NCBI RefSeq assembly: GCF_002932875.1 | Contig: NZ_PSWS01000036.1 | Span: forward strand, 1 to 56,025 | Source: Rathayibacter tritici | Lineage (GTDB): Bacteria > Actinomycetota > Actinomycetes > Actinomycetales > Microbacteriaceae | Direction: 5' to 3' | Length of the DNA stretch: 56,025 bases | The notes under the pieces: generated by a model | What the model was told of the DNA's origin: nothing | Databases searched by the model: none | Seen by the model: only the letters and a program-made list of their open reading frames with translations | Shown here: positions 8,844 through 17,410 of the stretch, piece after piece | Position numbering within the stretch: the first letter of the stretch is position 1 | Layout of the letters: every line of letters starts with the position of its first letter | Program-made: the position numbers and the translations under genes

Positions 8844-8994
8844 AGAACCTCTTCCGGCTCGGGTTGTCCACCGATGCCCTTGGTCACGGTGGGTATGTCG
8901 GTGGCTGTCGGCATACTCGTGTCGACGATACTGGTTGGACACGCATTGCCTGCAGGGGCCGGGCCGTGCGTGCACGTTGAGGAAGAGGTGGCAC
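8844..8994. promoter_or_regulatory. Shared divergent promoter region of the restriction-modification pair
   Basis: 151 bases between divergent starts. It contains an inverted repeat GTATG (8893-8897) / CATAC (8912-8916) and several repeats of the gtcgg type. A possible -10 (GATACT, 8927-8932) faces the methyltransferase. The symmetry suggests an operator read by one of the two proteins, but no control (C) protein gene is present. Confidence 0.35.
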
Positions 8995-10155
8995 ATGGGC
9001 GAGCAGCTTCCGGTGGTGAGCCTGTTTTCCGGAGCAGGGGGCCTTGACCTCGCCGTCGAACGTGCCGACGCCGAGCCCCTCGCGGCCGGCGACCCTGGCA
9101 GCGGCCTCCTTCGCGTGTCGGTCGCGACGGACTACAACGAGCCCGCGTTGCGGACGTTGAAAGCGAACTTCGACGGCGCCACGACCCTCACCGGCGACAT
9201 CCGACAGGTCCCCACCGAGCAGATCCTCGCCACAGCAGGGCTGCGGGCCGAGGAGCCGGTGCTGGTCGTTGGCGGCCCGCCGTGCACCCCGTTCAGCAAG
9301 TCCGGGTTCTGGTTGGAGCAGAAGCGCGAGAGCCGCGACCCCAATGCCTCGCTGCTGGACGAGTACGTCCGTGTCGTGCGCGAGTCACGCCCAGAGGCGT
9401 TCATCCTGGAGAACGTGCAGGGCCTGACGTACAAGACCCACAAGGCTCAGTTCGACCGGCTCCTCAAGGGACTCGGCGAGTTCGGCTACAACCCGCAGTG
9501 GAAGGTGCTGCTGGCCGCGGACTACGGGGTCCCGCAGCTTCGTCGCCGTGTGTTCGTCGTCGGGCGCCGTGACGGGAAGAAGTTCGAGTTCCCCGAGCCC
9601 ACCCACTCCGGATGGAGCGAGCACAGCCGTACCGTCGACGCCAGCAAAATCCCGCACATCACCACCTCTCAGGCGTTTGCCGGACTGCCCCGACTCGTGC
9701 GCGCGGCCGAAGACGAGATCGTCGACGGCAACTACGGAGAACTTGCCGCGGAGATCCCGCCTGGTCAGAACTACCTGTGGCATACCGAACGCTACGGCGG
9801 CCGTAACCACTTCGAATGGCGCAGTCGCTACTGGACCTTCCTGCTCCGCCTCGACCCTGACCGGCCATCCACCACACTCCAGGCTCAGCCCGGCCCGTGG
9901 GTCGGCCCGTTCCACTGGGAGAACGTCCGCACCGCCTCTGGCGAAGAACGCGCACGACGCCTCCGCGTCAACGAGATGCTGCGGCTCATGTCCTTCCCCG
10001 ACGACTTCATGATCGACGGGCCCCGCGCCGACGTTCAGCGCCAGCTCGGCAATGCCGTCCCCCTGGAGCTTGGCAAAGCCGTGGTCCGGACGTTGATGAA
10101 TCAGCTCGGTTACCTCGATCGTCACGTGACCGGCCGGGAACTGATCGTCGCGTGA
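8995..10155 (+). CDS. dcm: C5-cytosine-specific DNA methyltransferase
   Basis: A 386-residue methyltransferase in the order typical of the family: motif I SLFSGAGGLDLA (near residue 10), motif IV with the catalytic cysteine in GGPPCTPFSKSG (about residues 90-101), motif VI ENVQGLT, motif VIII QLRRRVFVVG, a target-recognition region, and motif X GNAVPLELGKAV near the C terminus. It uses S-adenosylmethionine to methylate cytosine at C5 in its recognition site. ATG at 8995 is preceded by gaggaagagg. It protects DNA from the divergent restriction enzyme; the nearby broken vsr would have repaired deamination mismatches at the same sites. The target sequence cannot be deduced here. Confidence 0.93.
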   Translation: MGEQLPVVSLFSGAGGLDLAVERADAEPLAAGDPGSGLLRVSVATDYNEPALRTLKANFDGATTLTGDIRQVPTEQILATAGLRAEEPVLVVGGPPCTPFSKSGFWLEQKRESRDPNASLLDEYVRVVRESRPEAFILENVQGLTYKTHKAQFDRLLKGLGEFGYNPQWKVLLAADYGVPQLRRRVFVVGRRDGKKFEFPEPTHSGWSEHSRTVDASKIPHITTSQAFAGLPRLVRAAEDEIVDGNYGELAAEIPPGQNYLWHTERYGGRNHFEWRSRYWTFLLRLDPDRPSTTLQAQPGPWVGPFHWENVRTASGEERARRLRVNEMLRLMSFPDDFMIDGPRADVQRQLGNAVPLELGKAVVRTLMNQLGYLDRHVTGRELIVA

Positions 10156-10197
10156 TGTGAAGCGGGCGGCAAGCCGTCGGGCGGACGTGAGTCTCGA

Positions 10198-10494
10198 TTA
10201 CAGCGGGAGCATCCATACGTCGTCATATGCCCGTTCGGCAAGAAGACGTATCCGGGCCACGATCGAGTCTTTGGTCCACTCCGCCGCATCGAGAACTCCT
10301 CCACTGTCATAGTTGAGTCCATCGCTCCGCAAGATGCGCTTCTTGGACTCGAAGTCTTTGTCGCCGAGTAGGGTGTTGAGCGAATCGTTTACGAGGAGAA
10401 GGTTCCCGAGGCTTCCGACAACTTCGAAGGGCATTTTGTTGCGCAGCTCCTTCTGGGGAAGGATGTGCTTAGTCGTGAGTCGCTCGACGCTATC
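10198..10494 (-). pseudogene. C-terminal fragment of a DUF1524 (GmrSD/HNH-type) nuclease
   Basis: About 98 residues match the C-terminal DUF1524 domain of DUF262/GmrSD-type modification-dependent restriction proteins. The visible matches are VERLTTKHILPQ, GSLGNLLLVNDSLNTLLG, then FESKKRIL and a terminal WTKDSIVARIRLLAERAYD. The family HNH-like motif is (I/E)EHILPQ; here the residue before His is Lys. All of the DUF262 part is missing, and the reading frame upstream runs into the HigA remnant. It therefore looks like the tail left by a deletion in the defence island. Confidence 0.7.
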
Positions 10495-10589
10495 GAGATC
10501 GGCGCGAGTTCCTTCAGACGCGCACGCACCCGAACCTCTCCTAGAGACGCCTGGGTGCGCTGATCCTGCCCCTGACGCCAGAGGAAGTA

Positions 10590-10813
10590 CTAGTCCTGAA
10601 GCTCCAGCCACATCTCGGGCGACGTTCCCAGGGCCGCGCCGAGCTGCGCCGCAGATTCGCGAGTGATCTCCTTCTTGCCGGCGATGATCTCGGACACGAA
10701 CTGGGGAGGACGGCCAAGAATCTCAGCGAACTCGGCCTGAGTCCAGCCGCGCGCCTCGAGCTCGTCGGCGAGGAATCCCCCGCGGGGAATACTTCAGCGC
10801 GGATGGTTGCCAT
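10590..10813 (-). pseudogene. Frameshifted HigA-family (XRE) antitoxin remnant
   Basis: The start reads MATIRAEVFPAG, as in HigA-family addiction antitoxins, with a strong ribosome binding site (gaagggagg). The frame then shifts at the C/G run near 10775-10790. The other frame continues FLADELEARGWTQAEFAEI and IIAGKKEITRESAAQLGAAL, the helix-turn-helix, and stops by TAG at 10590 just after WLELQD, where intact relatives continue. It therefore carries one frameshift and probably one nonsense change. No HigB toxin gene is intact beside it. Confidence 0.72.
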
Positions 10814-10840
10814 AGTGCGCCTCCCTTCAGTGGTAGTCGG

Positions 10841-10951
10841 CTAGATCGAGGGTGTGGCCGGCTTGCGGAAGACGGCAAATAAGATATCGGATCCGACCTC
10901 CTGAAAGATGCATGCTTCGTCCTCGCGGATCGGCCCCTCGTCGTGGTCCAG
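10841..10951 (-). pseudogene. Unrecognised 5'-truncated gene fragment before the antitoxin remnant
   Basis: About 36 codons that look protein-coding (LDHDEGPIREDEACIFQEVG, then SDILFAVFRKPATPSI and stop) end 27 bases before the HigA start. That is the place where a partner toxin or co-transcribed gene would sit. No start codon or N-terminal part is preserved, as the DUF4411 fragment ends directly upstream. The family was not recognised. Confidence 0.35.
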
Positions 10952-10956
10952 TCGGG

Positions 10957-11292
10957 TCAGGGGACGTCGAGCGCTAGTCGGACGTCTCGGTCCCGCAGCC
11001 TTGTGAAGGTAGTGCAGTACGGGACTCCGAGCGCTCGGCAAGCGTTCGGGATGAGGATTCGTTTGCGGGCGTTGGCCTGGTATCCCTCGTGCGTGACGAC
11101 GGTGTGTCCGTGTGCGGCCGCATGAGCCACGAGGTAGTAGTCGGCGACGCTCAGGAACTCATCAATGGCAGCCTGGGTGAACGTGCCGTCGCTTGCCCAT
11201 TGCGCCAACTCGGTCAGCTTGACTGCCGTGACGGCGTCCGCAGACTCAAACATGCCGAGGTGCTCTTGGACCCACGTTGCGAGGTCGTCGCC
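10957..11292 (-). pseudogene. DUF4411 (PIN-like) toxin lacking its N-terminal third
   Basis: The frame reads GDDLATWVQEHLG, then LTELAQWASDGTFTQAAI, FLSVADYYLVAHAAAHGHTV and KRILIPNACRALGVPYCTTF, the middle and C-terminal parts of DUF4411 PIN-domain-like RNase toxins. Intact members begin about 50 residues earlier with the catalytic LDAN/S segment, which is absent. Upstream, the sequence becomes the 3' end of the ImmA/IrrE gene without a break. A deletion thus removed the toxin start and the intergenic region. The usual layout, an ImmA/IrrE antitoxin gene followed by DUF4411, supports the reading. Confidence 0.75.
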
Positions 11293-12440
11293 GCCACCCC
11301 GAGTTCCTCTGCAAGCTTCCCGAACGTCTCGGCCTTCGCCGTTCCGAGGAGCCGGAAGGCGTCGCCATAGGTTGTTCCCCCGCTACGCGCATCCGCTACA
11401 ACTGCGCGCGCGAAGCGGCGACCGAGGCGGAGCGGCTGCGTTTTGTAGAAGTTCCCGCCGCTCGGGCTGGATCCACGAGCCGATTTTCGAACACGCGTCA
11501 ATTCGTTTCGATAGCGGGTTCGGTACTCGTCCCGACCGATCAGATCGATGTCGAACAGACGGCGCAATACGACGAGGGTGCTCACGCGATAGACCGTGGC
11601 GAGGCGGTCCAGCTCGGGCGCGTCAGCCGTTCCCCGGAACGCCGCAGGCAGAGTCGCTCGTGGCACCAAGACCTCGGCGGCGACGTGGTTGCACCAACGT
11701 TCATGCGCATCATGGTCGGAGGCGGCAACGCCGGGGTCGGAGAGCGCGGACTCTCCCGCAGCGATGTGCGCTAGCTCGTGCACGATCGTGAAGATCTGGG
11801 CTGCCTTCGTATCCGCGGCATTCACGAAGATGAGCGGCGCGTAAGTATCGACGAGTGCGAATCCTCCGAACTCGTCCGGGTCCAGCGCTCGGCGGGCATT
11901 AGAACCCACGATTCCGTTGACGGATACAAGGACGCCCGCCGCTTCGATCAGATCGATGAGTTGACGGAAGGCGCCTTCCCAGCTGCGAAAGCGACTACGG
12001 CCCTCTATCTCGAATCCAATCGCAGAGCTAATGTGGTCCGCGACCGGCTCGATCGGATCACCGATAGAAGCGATCTTGACCAGCGCTACCTCATCAAAGC
12101 CGTGCGCTATCGCGAAATCTCTGTACCACGCCTGACGGCGCTGGCAAGAATAAATGGTGTCTCGAAGGTTCGGAGAGAGCTCCGCCCGAGCCTGGTCGCC
12201 GCGCGTTCGAAAGTCCGGGATGGGTGGGGACTCCTCAGGAGGCGTCGGAAGCATGAGGTAACCAAATGGGACGTGCGCCGCTCGAGCGAAGGATTGGAGC
12301 TGCTTCAAGGTCGGAGAAGGATCCGCAGCGAGCCAGGAATCGAAGCGCGGGAAGCGATCATGGATGGCGAGGTCGGTCCAGCCGGCACGGTCAGTGGCCC
12401 AACGCAGAACCTCCGGGCTTACCGTGATGCGGATGCTCAC
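11214..12440 (-). CDS. ImmA/IrrE-family metallopeptidase with N-terminal HTH, C terminus altered by deletion
   Basis: 408 residues. An N-terminal XRE-like helix-turn-helix (about 1-60) precedes a DUF955 metallopeptidase domain with the zinc motif HELAH at residues 221-225. After residue 300, GGNFYKTQPLRLGRRFARAV and FRLLGTAKAETFGKLAEELG match the family's usual end. The last roughly 24 residues (from TTSQRG) are not family sequence; they are out-of-frame reading of the deleted DUF4411 gene that follows. Such proteins act as antitoxins or phage-repressor-cleaving proteases. Since its toxin is broken, this copy may be an orphan. The domain core is intact. Confidence 0.82.
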   Translation of the reverse strand: MSIRITVSPEVLRWATDRAGWTDLAIHDRFPRFDSWLAADPSPTLKQLQSFARAAHVPFGYLMLPTPPEESPPIPDFRTRGDQARAELSPNLRDTIYSCQRRQAWYRDFAIAHGFDEVALVKIASIGDPIEPVADHISSAIGFEIEGRSRFRSWEGAFRQLIDLIEAAGVLVSVNGIVGSNARRALDPDEFGGFALVDTYAPLIFVNAADTKAAQIFTIVHELAHIAAGESALSDPGVAASDHDAHERWCNHVAAEVLVPRATLPAAFRGTADAPELDRLATVYRVSTLVVLRRLFDIDLIGRDEYRTRYRNELTRVRKSARGSSPSGGNFYKTQPLRLGRRFARAVVADARSGGTTYGDAFRLLGTAKAETFGKLAEELGVAATTSQRGSKSTSACLSLRTPSRQSS

Positions 12441-12917
12441 TACGTACCTCCGATCAGCAATGCGTGCGCCTCATCGTAAACGGAGGCTGTGACAAGTTGG
12501 GTGAGGTCAGCCAGCGGCTGAGGGCGTCACGTTCGGGCTCACGGCCGCGACAGCGCCTCGATGAGGTGGGGCAGGACTCCCTTGGACTCCGCGGCCGGCT
12601 TTCTCCCCTGTGCCTGTCACGCCTGGCGCTATCGGTCGAGTCCGCCGCGGTCGCGACCTGGCCTCCCGTGTGCGCTGGGCGAGCAACGCGTTGGCGCTTT
12701 CATTCTCCTGCGGGGAGAGCGTCGTGGGTACGGGCTCCCGGTTGGGAACGAGGCCGCGACCGTCTCGCGCGATGCGCGTAGCTCGGGCGGAAGGGCGGCG
12801 CGCTCGGCCGCCCATGCCTCGGTCTTGTTCGCGGTGTCCTGCCTGGTGTGGCGGGCAGCGCTCACCGGACCCCGGAGCGTCTGCGACAACTCAGTTCCGG
12901 TTCGACATGTCCGCCGC
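12441..12917. other. Gene-free right part of the island
   Basis: Nothing recognisable was found. On the - strand two overlapping frames (about 12629-12889 and 12507-12815) look weakly protein-like when joined near 12790 (AWAAERAALPPELRA then GLVPNREPVPTTLSPQENES), which could be a frameshifted remnant, but no family could be named. Confidence 0.3.
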
Positions 12918-13913
12918 TCACCGCGGCACGAGCCCCGTGAGCCGCGACGTCAGCCGCTCGACTGGGCCGGCGCCGAGCACGCGCCACCACAGCAGTGCCG
13001 CCCCGCAGAGCCCGAGCACCAGGGCGAGCGCGGCGAGCGGAGCGTCGGCCGCGTAGCCGAAGCCCGCGCGAGCGAGCGCCGCGACCAGGGCGACCTGCAG
13101 CACGTAGACCGAGAGCGCCAGCGTGCCGATCGCCCGCAGCGGCACCAGCGCGCGCTGGACGGCTGCCGAGCGCGAGGTGGTGAGCAGCACCACCGCGACG
13201 TATGTCGCGAGCACGAGCCCGAGGTCGTGCAGTGTGTCCGGCAGGCCTCCGGAGAGGGTCTCTGCTCCGAGCAGGGGCTCGACCACGAGCCGCACCGGGT
13301 AGACGACGACCGCCACCGCCGCAAGCACTGGCAGCAGGCGGTCGCGCCGGGCTCCGTGGCGCAGCAGCAGGGCGCCGAGGAGGAAGAACGGGAGCAGATT
13401 GGTCGCGCGGTAGCTCGGCCCGGTGAAGAGCCAGAGGGTGAGCGGCGAGCCGGGTGCCGCGGCGGCTACCGCGGCGTTCAGCGGCCCGGCGACGAGCGCC
13501 AGCACGGCGGCGACCACGGCGATCAGCCGAGAGCGGAGGAGGAGCAGCGGGGTGCCGAGCACCAGCACGACCCCGAGGTACTGCAGCACGATCGCGATCC
13601 AGCTGCCCCAGATGCCGAGCCACACCCCGAGCGCCACCAGCACGGCGCCGCGGATCGCGTTCCGCAGCAGCACCCGGCCGGGGGAGGCGCCGGGCCGCGC
13701 GAGCACCAGCGCCGCCGACATCCCCATCACCAGCGCGAACAGCGGCGACGCAAGGTCGTTGACGTTCCAGGCGAGGAGGCCGAAAGCTCCCGTCCGTCGG
13801 CTCGGGACGAGCGGCATCGCGTGCGCGATCAGCATGGCGACCACCGCCACTCCTCGCAGCACGTCGGGGGTGACCAAGCGGTCGTGCCGGAGTTGCGGAG
13901 CCATCGCGGTCAT
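12918..13913 (-). CDS. Multi-pass membrane protein of the heparan-alpha-glucosaminide acetyltransferase (DUF1624/DUF418) type
   Basis: 331 residues with about nine hydrophobic spans. The N terminus TPDVLRGVAVVAMLIAHAMP (near residues 12-31) is the typical start of this acyltransferase-like family, with a conserved Asp-x-x-Arg and a membrane His. A second hallmark, TNLLPFFLLGALLLRHG, lies mid-protein. ATG at 13913 was chosen: the longer reading to 14306 adds about 130 low-complexity Arg/Gly/Ala residues with no family match. These proteins are thought to move acyl groups across the membrane onto sugars or small molecules; the substrate is unknown. It stands alone on its strand. Confidence 0.75.
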   Translation of the reverse strand: MTAMAPQLRHDRLVTPDVLRGVAVVAMLIAHAMPLVPSRRTGAFGLLAWNVNDLASPLFALVMGMSAALVLARPGASPGRVLLRNAIRGAVLVALGVWLGIWGSWIAIVLQYLGVVLVLGTPLLLLRSRLIAVVAAVLALVAGPLNAAVAAAAPGSPLTLWLFTGPSYRATNLLPFFLLGALLLRHGARRDRLLPVLAAVAVVVYPVRLVVEPLLGAETLSGGLPDTLHDLGLVLATYVAVVLLTTSRSAAVQRALVPLRAIGTLALSVYVLQVALVAALARAGFGYAADAPLAALALVLGLCGAALLWWRVLGAGPVERLTSRLTGLVPR

Positions 13914-14302
13914 GCCCGAGAGTAGGCGCGCCCCGGCCTCCGCGCCCAGCTCTCCCCCGCCTCGCGCCAGTCCCGCGTCGCACCCCGCCGCCCCCGGCCG
14001 GTCCGATCCGTCGCTCACGGCCCGTCCGCGACGGATCGACACCTCGAACGGCACTGCGCGAACCGCACCGCACGGGCCACGCTCGAGGTTTTCGCGCGCG
14101 GCGAGCGCACCGCGAGGAGGCAGCTGCGGGACGTGCAGCGGCATGCGCTCTCGCTCTCGCTCTCGGCCGACGCGGCTCTCGGCTGACGCGGCTCCCGGTC
14201 GCGCCGAGGACCGCGTCCCGGCGGAGAAGCGCAGGACGGTTGGCCCGATCGTCACCGACGAGTCCCTGCGCCTCGGTGGAGAAGGCCGGGGTCGTCGTCG
14301 GG
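13914..14302. other. Gene-free stretch between membrane protein genes
   Basis: 389 bases, very GC-rich. The only visible structure is a short ctctcg repeat near 14146-14166 and duplicated cgacgcggctc(t/c)cgg around 14168-14195. ORFs here are Arg-rich and look non-coding. It should hold the promoter of the 12918-13913 gene. Confidence 0.35.
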
Positions 14303-14536
14303 TCACCGGGGGCCGGTCTGCGTTTCCTGGTCCTCGCTCGGCGCGGCCGGCTCTGCCTGCGGTTGCCCAGGCGAGGGCGCCGGCCGTCCGAGCGCGAGTC
14401 GGTGCAGGGCGATCCGCGCGGGCCGGATCACGTGGAGCGCGAGTCCGCCGGCCAGGACCGCTCCGAGGACGGCAAGGGGGATCATGGCCGGGAGCCCGCC
14501 GCTCGCCCGCTCACGGCGCTTCGCTCGCTTCACCAC
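14303..14536 (-). CDS. Small single-span membrane protein, unknown function
   Basis: 77 residues: a basic N terminus (MVKRAKRRERAS), one membrane span (about residues 17-37, AMIPLAVLGAVLAGGLAL), and a Pro/Gln-rich cytoplasmic or external tail. It overlaps the end of the upstream DUF4190 gene by 26 bases, so the two are likely translated together. No family recognised. Confidence 0.5.
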   Translation of the reverse strand: MVKRAKRRERASGGLPAMIPLAVLGAVLAGGLALHVIRPARIALHRLALGRPAPSPGQPQAEPAAPSEDQETQTGPR

Positions 14537-14801
14537 TGAACAGGATCATGGCGACGAGGACCGCCCCGAAGAGCGCGAGCATCGCGCAGTTCAGAGTGAT
14601 GCCCGTGCGCGCCAGCTTGCGGTAGGGCTCCCGACGCAGTCCTACCATGCCGAGGGCGATCCCGATCACGGGGACGACGAGGATCGCGCCGACCACGATG
14701 GAGCACAGCCCGAGGACGACGCTGGTCATCGACAGGCTGCGAGAGTGCGGCTCCTCGGCGGGCAGCAGCGTCTCGACCGGGGCGTCGGGGGAGGGGTCCA
14801 T
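14511..14801 (-). CDS. DUF4190-type two-span membrane protein
   Basis: 96 residues. A short polar N terminus is followed by two membrane spans (about 24-52 and 66-90). They are separated by the loop GMVGLRREPYRKLARTGITL, which matches the glycine and arginine pattern of DUF4190 proteins. The function of the family is unknown; members often sit near secretion, cell-wall or antibiotic loci. It forms a two-gene unit with the overlapping small protein downstream. Confidence 0.6.
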   Translation of the reverse strand: MDPSPDAPVETLLPAEEPHSRSLSMTSVVLGLCSIVVGAILVVPVIGIALGMVGLRREPYRKLARTGITLNCAMLALFGAVLVAMILFSGEASEAP

Positions 14802-15129
14802 GCAGTCCTCAGGAGTGCGGGCGGAACGGGGAACCGCTGCGACGAGCGTGCCTCGTCCTCTTCCGGGGTGCCGCCGGGAGCGTCACTTCGCGCCTTGACA
14901 CGGGTCCGGCCCGACGACGCGGACCCGAGCCGACCGCTGCGACGGGGTCCTCCTCCCGGAGGCGGGCGCTCATCCTCCGGACGGAAGTTGCGTCCCACGG
15001 CTCCGAAAATGGCGCAATCGCTTCCGATGACGGCATGAATTGACGGATCGTCACGGATCGATTTCGTATGGTTTCCGAATTGGTCGTCCCATGAACGGCG
15101 CCGATGACACTCCACGAAAGGAACCCCTA
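14802..15129. other. Divergent intergenic region before the exporter operon
   Basis: No gene seen. The region separates the - strand DUF4190 gene from the + strand lipoprotein operon, so it must carry promoters both ways. A TTGACG hexamer at 15039-15044 could be a -35 for the exporter operon, but no well-spaced -10 follows. Confidence 0.35.
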
Positions 15130-15627
15130 ATGAGCATTCGCCCCTCGACTCCGGTGACGAAGATCCTCACGATCTTCAGCTCGTTCGCCCTCGGCGCCCT
15201 TCTCCTGGCCGGCTGCTCCTCCGCGCCGGCGGAGGGCGCCGCTGCCGAGGCGACCCCGTCCCTCAAGGAGGCGGCCGCGACGCTCGGGACCTTCGAGAAC
15301 ACCCGCGAGGAGTACATGCGGAAAATGTCCTCGTGCCTTGATGACCACGGTGCCCAGGGCGACAGTGTGTCGCAGCAGATCAAGGACGCCGCGGACGCCG
15401 CCTGCGCCGAGGAAGTCGGCGCGGAGCCGCAGCCCACGGCCGAGGACTCCGCGGCGATGCGTGTGTACAACGGCGAACTGCGCTCGTGCATCATCGCGAA
15501 GGGGCACAAAGTCCCGGATCTCCAGGCCGACGGGCAGTGGGATAACGAGGCCATGTCGAAGCTGCTGAAGACGGACGCGACGCTCAACCAGGATTCGGGT
15601 ACCTGCTTCGACGAGATGTCGCAGTGA
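15130..15627 (+). CDS. Secreted lipoprotein encoded first in a MacAB-like exporter operon
   Basis: 165 residues starting at ATG 15130 (ribosome binding site aaagga). A lipoprotein signal peptide ends at the lipobox LLAGCSS (Cys about residue 30). The mature part is Glu/Ala-rich with several Cys residues (SSCLDDHG, DAACAEEV, RSCIIAKG, GTCFDEM) that could form disulfides outside the cell. The stop overlaps the start of the adaptor gene (TGATG). It was not recognised beyond Micrococcales lipoproteins of this layout. Its place suggests it is a substrate-binding or accessory subunit of the exporter. Confidence 0.65.
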   Translation: MSIRPSTPVTKILTIFSSFALGALLLAGCSSAPAEGAAAEATPSLKEAAATLGTFENTREEYMRKMSSCLDDHGAQGDSVSQQIKDAADAACAEEVGAEPQPTAEDSAAMRVYNGELRSCIIAKGHKVPDLQADGQWDNEAMSKLLKTDATLNQDSGTCFDEMSQ

Positions 15628-16724
15628 TGGCGACGCGACGTCGGCTCGTTCTGGCCGGTTCGGCGGTGCTTGTGCTCGCCGCGGTCGGTGGCCTCGCGCT
15701 CTGGGCGCCCTGGGGGGCGTCCTCCGCGAGCCCGGAGTCCCCAGCTGCACCCGTCGGGCGGACGGTTCAGGTGACGACCGGCACGGTCGCCAAGACGACC
15801 ACCGAGAAGGGGACGCTGCGCTATCCAGCGGTCAAGTCGCCGACCTCCCGCGCGACCGGCACGCTCACCGCCGTCCCCGCCGTCGGAACCTCCCTCGGAC
15901 GCGGCGACACCGTGTACGAAGTCGACACCGTCCCCACGGTGCTGCTCCTGGGCACGGTCCCGGTCTGGCGCGACCTCTCCGTCGGCGCGAAGGGGGCGGA
16001 CGTCCTACAGCTCGAGCAGAACCTGTCCGAGCTCGGGTACTTCCCGCGGGTGCCGGACGAGGAGTTCCTCGAGCCCACGGCCGAGGCAGTGCGGAAGTGG
16101 CAGAAGGCCCTCAAGATCCCCCAGACCGGCGAGGTTCCCCAGTCCGCCATCGTCGTGGCTCCGGACGTCGTGCGCGTGGGCGCCACTCCGGTCGCCGTCG
16201 AGACGCCGGTCGGAGCGGGGACCACCGTGATCACGCTGACCGCGCATGCCCCGTCGGTGCAGGTGATGCTGCCTCTCGCCGACCAGGGCCTCGCGTCGGT
16301 CGGAGCGGCGGTGAGCGTCACGATGCCCGACGGCACCCTGGCGCCCGCCAGCGTGACGTCCGTCGGTCGGGCTCAGGTGTCGGGCGGGCAGAACTCCGGG
16401 AGCCAGAGCCAGAGCCAGGACGACCCGTCAACGAGCCGGGTCGTCCCCGTCGAGATCGCGCTCACGGATCCCGCCGTCGCGGACGGCCTCCAGGAGGCGT
16501 CGGTGCAGGCCGCCTTCATCGGCGAGCGCCACGACGACGTCCTCACCGTGCCGGTCGACGCGCTCCTCGCCCGCGCCGGCGGGGGCTACGAGCTGGAGGT
16601 GATCGGCGGCGACGCATCGAAGCAGCGGATCCCCGTGACGGTGGGACTCGTCGCTGACGGCGTCGCCGAGGTGTCCGGGGACGGGTTGCACGACGCCCTG
16701 ACCGTCGGGGCGGCGAGCGCATGA
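15627..16724 (+). CDS. Peptidoglycan-binding-domain efflux adaptor (HlyD/MacA-like)
   Basis: About 365 residues (GTG at 15624 is an alternative start one codon earlier). It has an N-terminal membrane anchor (about 8-27) and a beta-barrel-like region. A peptidoglycan-binding_1 domain lies at about residues 117-170 (LQLEQNLSELGYFPRV and AVRKWQKALKIPQTGEV). The C-terminal part is barrel-sandwich/beta-barrel, with VQVMLPLADQGLASVG and VPVDALLARAGGGYELEV, as in MacA-type adaptors. In actinobacteria such proteins link an FtsX-like permease to the cell wall. The stop overlaps the ATPase start (ATGA). Confidence 0.8.
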   Translation: MATRRRLVLAGSAVLVLAAVGGLALWAPWGASSASPESPAAPVGRTVQVTTGTVAKTTTEKGTLRYPAVKSPTSRATGTLTAVPAVGTSLGRGDTVYEVDTVPTVLLLGTVPVWRDLSVGAKGADVLQLEQNLSELGYFPRVPDEEFLEPTAEAVRKWQKALKIPQTGEVPQSAIVVAPDVVRVGATPVAVETPVGAGTTVITLTAHAPSVQVMLPLADQGLASVGAAVSVTMPDGTLAPASVTSVGRAQVSGGQNSGSQSQSQDDPSTSRVVPVEIALTDPAVADGLQEASVQAAFIGERHDDVLTVPVDALLARAGGGYELEVIGGDASKQRIPVTVGLVADGVAEVSGDGLHDALTVGAASA

Positions 16725-17410
16725 CCCTCCTCGACCTCCGCGACGTGACGCGCGATCACGGCAGCCCCGCGGTCCGCGCCGTCGACGGTGTCACGCTGTC
16801 CGTGGACCGCGGCGAGCTCCTCGCGATCGTCGGGCCGAGCGGATCCGGCAAGTCGAGCCTGCTCAACATCATGGGGTTGCTCGATCGTCCGACCACCGGC
16901 ACCGTCCTGATCGACGGCGTCGACATCGGTACGGTCGGCGACCGGCGACTCTCCGGGTTGCGGGCGACGATGCTCGGCTTCGTCTTCCAGCAGTTTCACC
17001 TGGACGAGACCCGCAGCGCCCTGGACAACGTGGCGGACGGGGCGCTCTACGTCGGCACGCCGCTGCGCCGACGCCGGGAGGCGGCGGAGAACGCGCTGCA
17101 CAGAGTCGGGCTGGCCCATCGCCTGCACCACCGTCCCCATCAGCTCTCGGGCGGAGAGAAGCAGCGGGTCGCGATCGCCCGGGCGATCGTCTCGGACGCG
17201 CCGCTCCTGCTCGCGGACGAGCCGACCGGTGCCCTCGACTCCGTGTCCGGGGCCGCGGTCGTGGCGCTTCTGCGCGAGCTCAACGCCCAGGGAACGAGCA
17301 TCGTCGTGATCACGCACGACAGGGCGCTCGCGGAGAGCCTTCCGCGGGTGGTCGCGATCCGTGACGGACGGGTTGAGTCCGATATCCGGGCGACGGGAGC
17401 AGCCGCATGA
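16721..17410 (+). CDS. ABC transporter ATP-binding protein, MacB/LolD-like
   Basis: A 229-residue ATPase with Walker [10 protein letters not shown] (about 37-45), a Q-loop around GFVFQQFHL, the signature [15 protein letters not shown] (about 142-156), Walker [13 protein letters not shown], and the H-loop IVVITHD. This is the MacB/LolD/FtsE subgroup, which drives lipoprotein, peptide or drug export rather than import. It is coupled to the adaptor upstream and the permease downstream by 4-base overlaps, so the three form one complex. Confidence 0.92.
   Translation: MTLLDLRDVTRDHGSPAVRAVDGVTLSVDRGELLAIVGPSGSGKSSLLNIMGLLDRPTTGTVLIDGVDIGTVGDRRLSGLRATMLGFVFQQFHLDETRSALDNVADGALYVGTPLRRRREAAENALHRVGLAHRLHHRPHQLSGGEKQRVAIARAIVSDAPLLLADEPTGALDSVSGAAVVALLRELNAQGTSIVVITHDRALAESLPRVVAIRDGRVESDIRATGAAA

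Noticed and set aside
13914..14306. N-terminal extension of the DUF1624/DUF418-like protein
   Set aside because: The 130 extra residues are Arg/Gly-rich with no family match, while the protein's normal N terminus begins at 13913.
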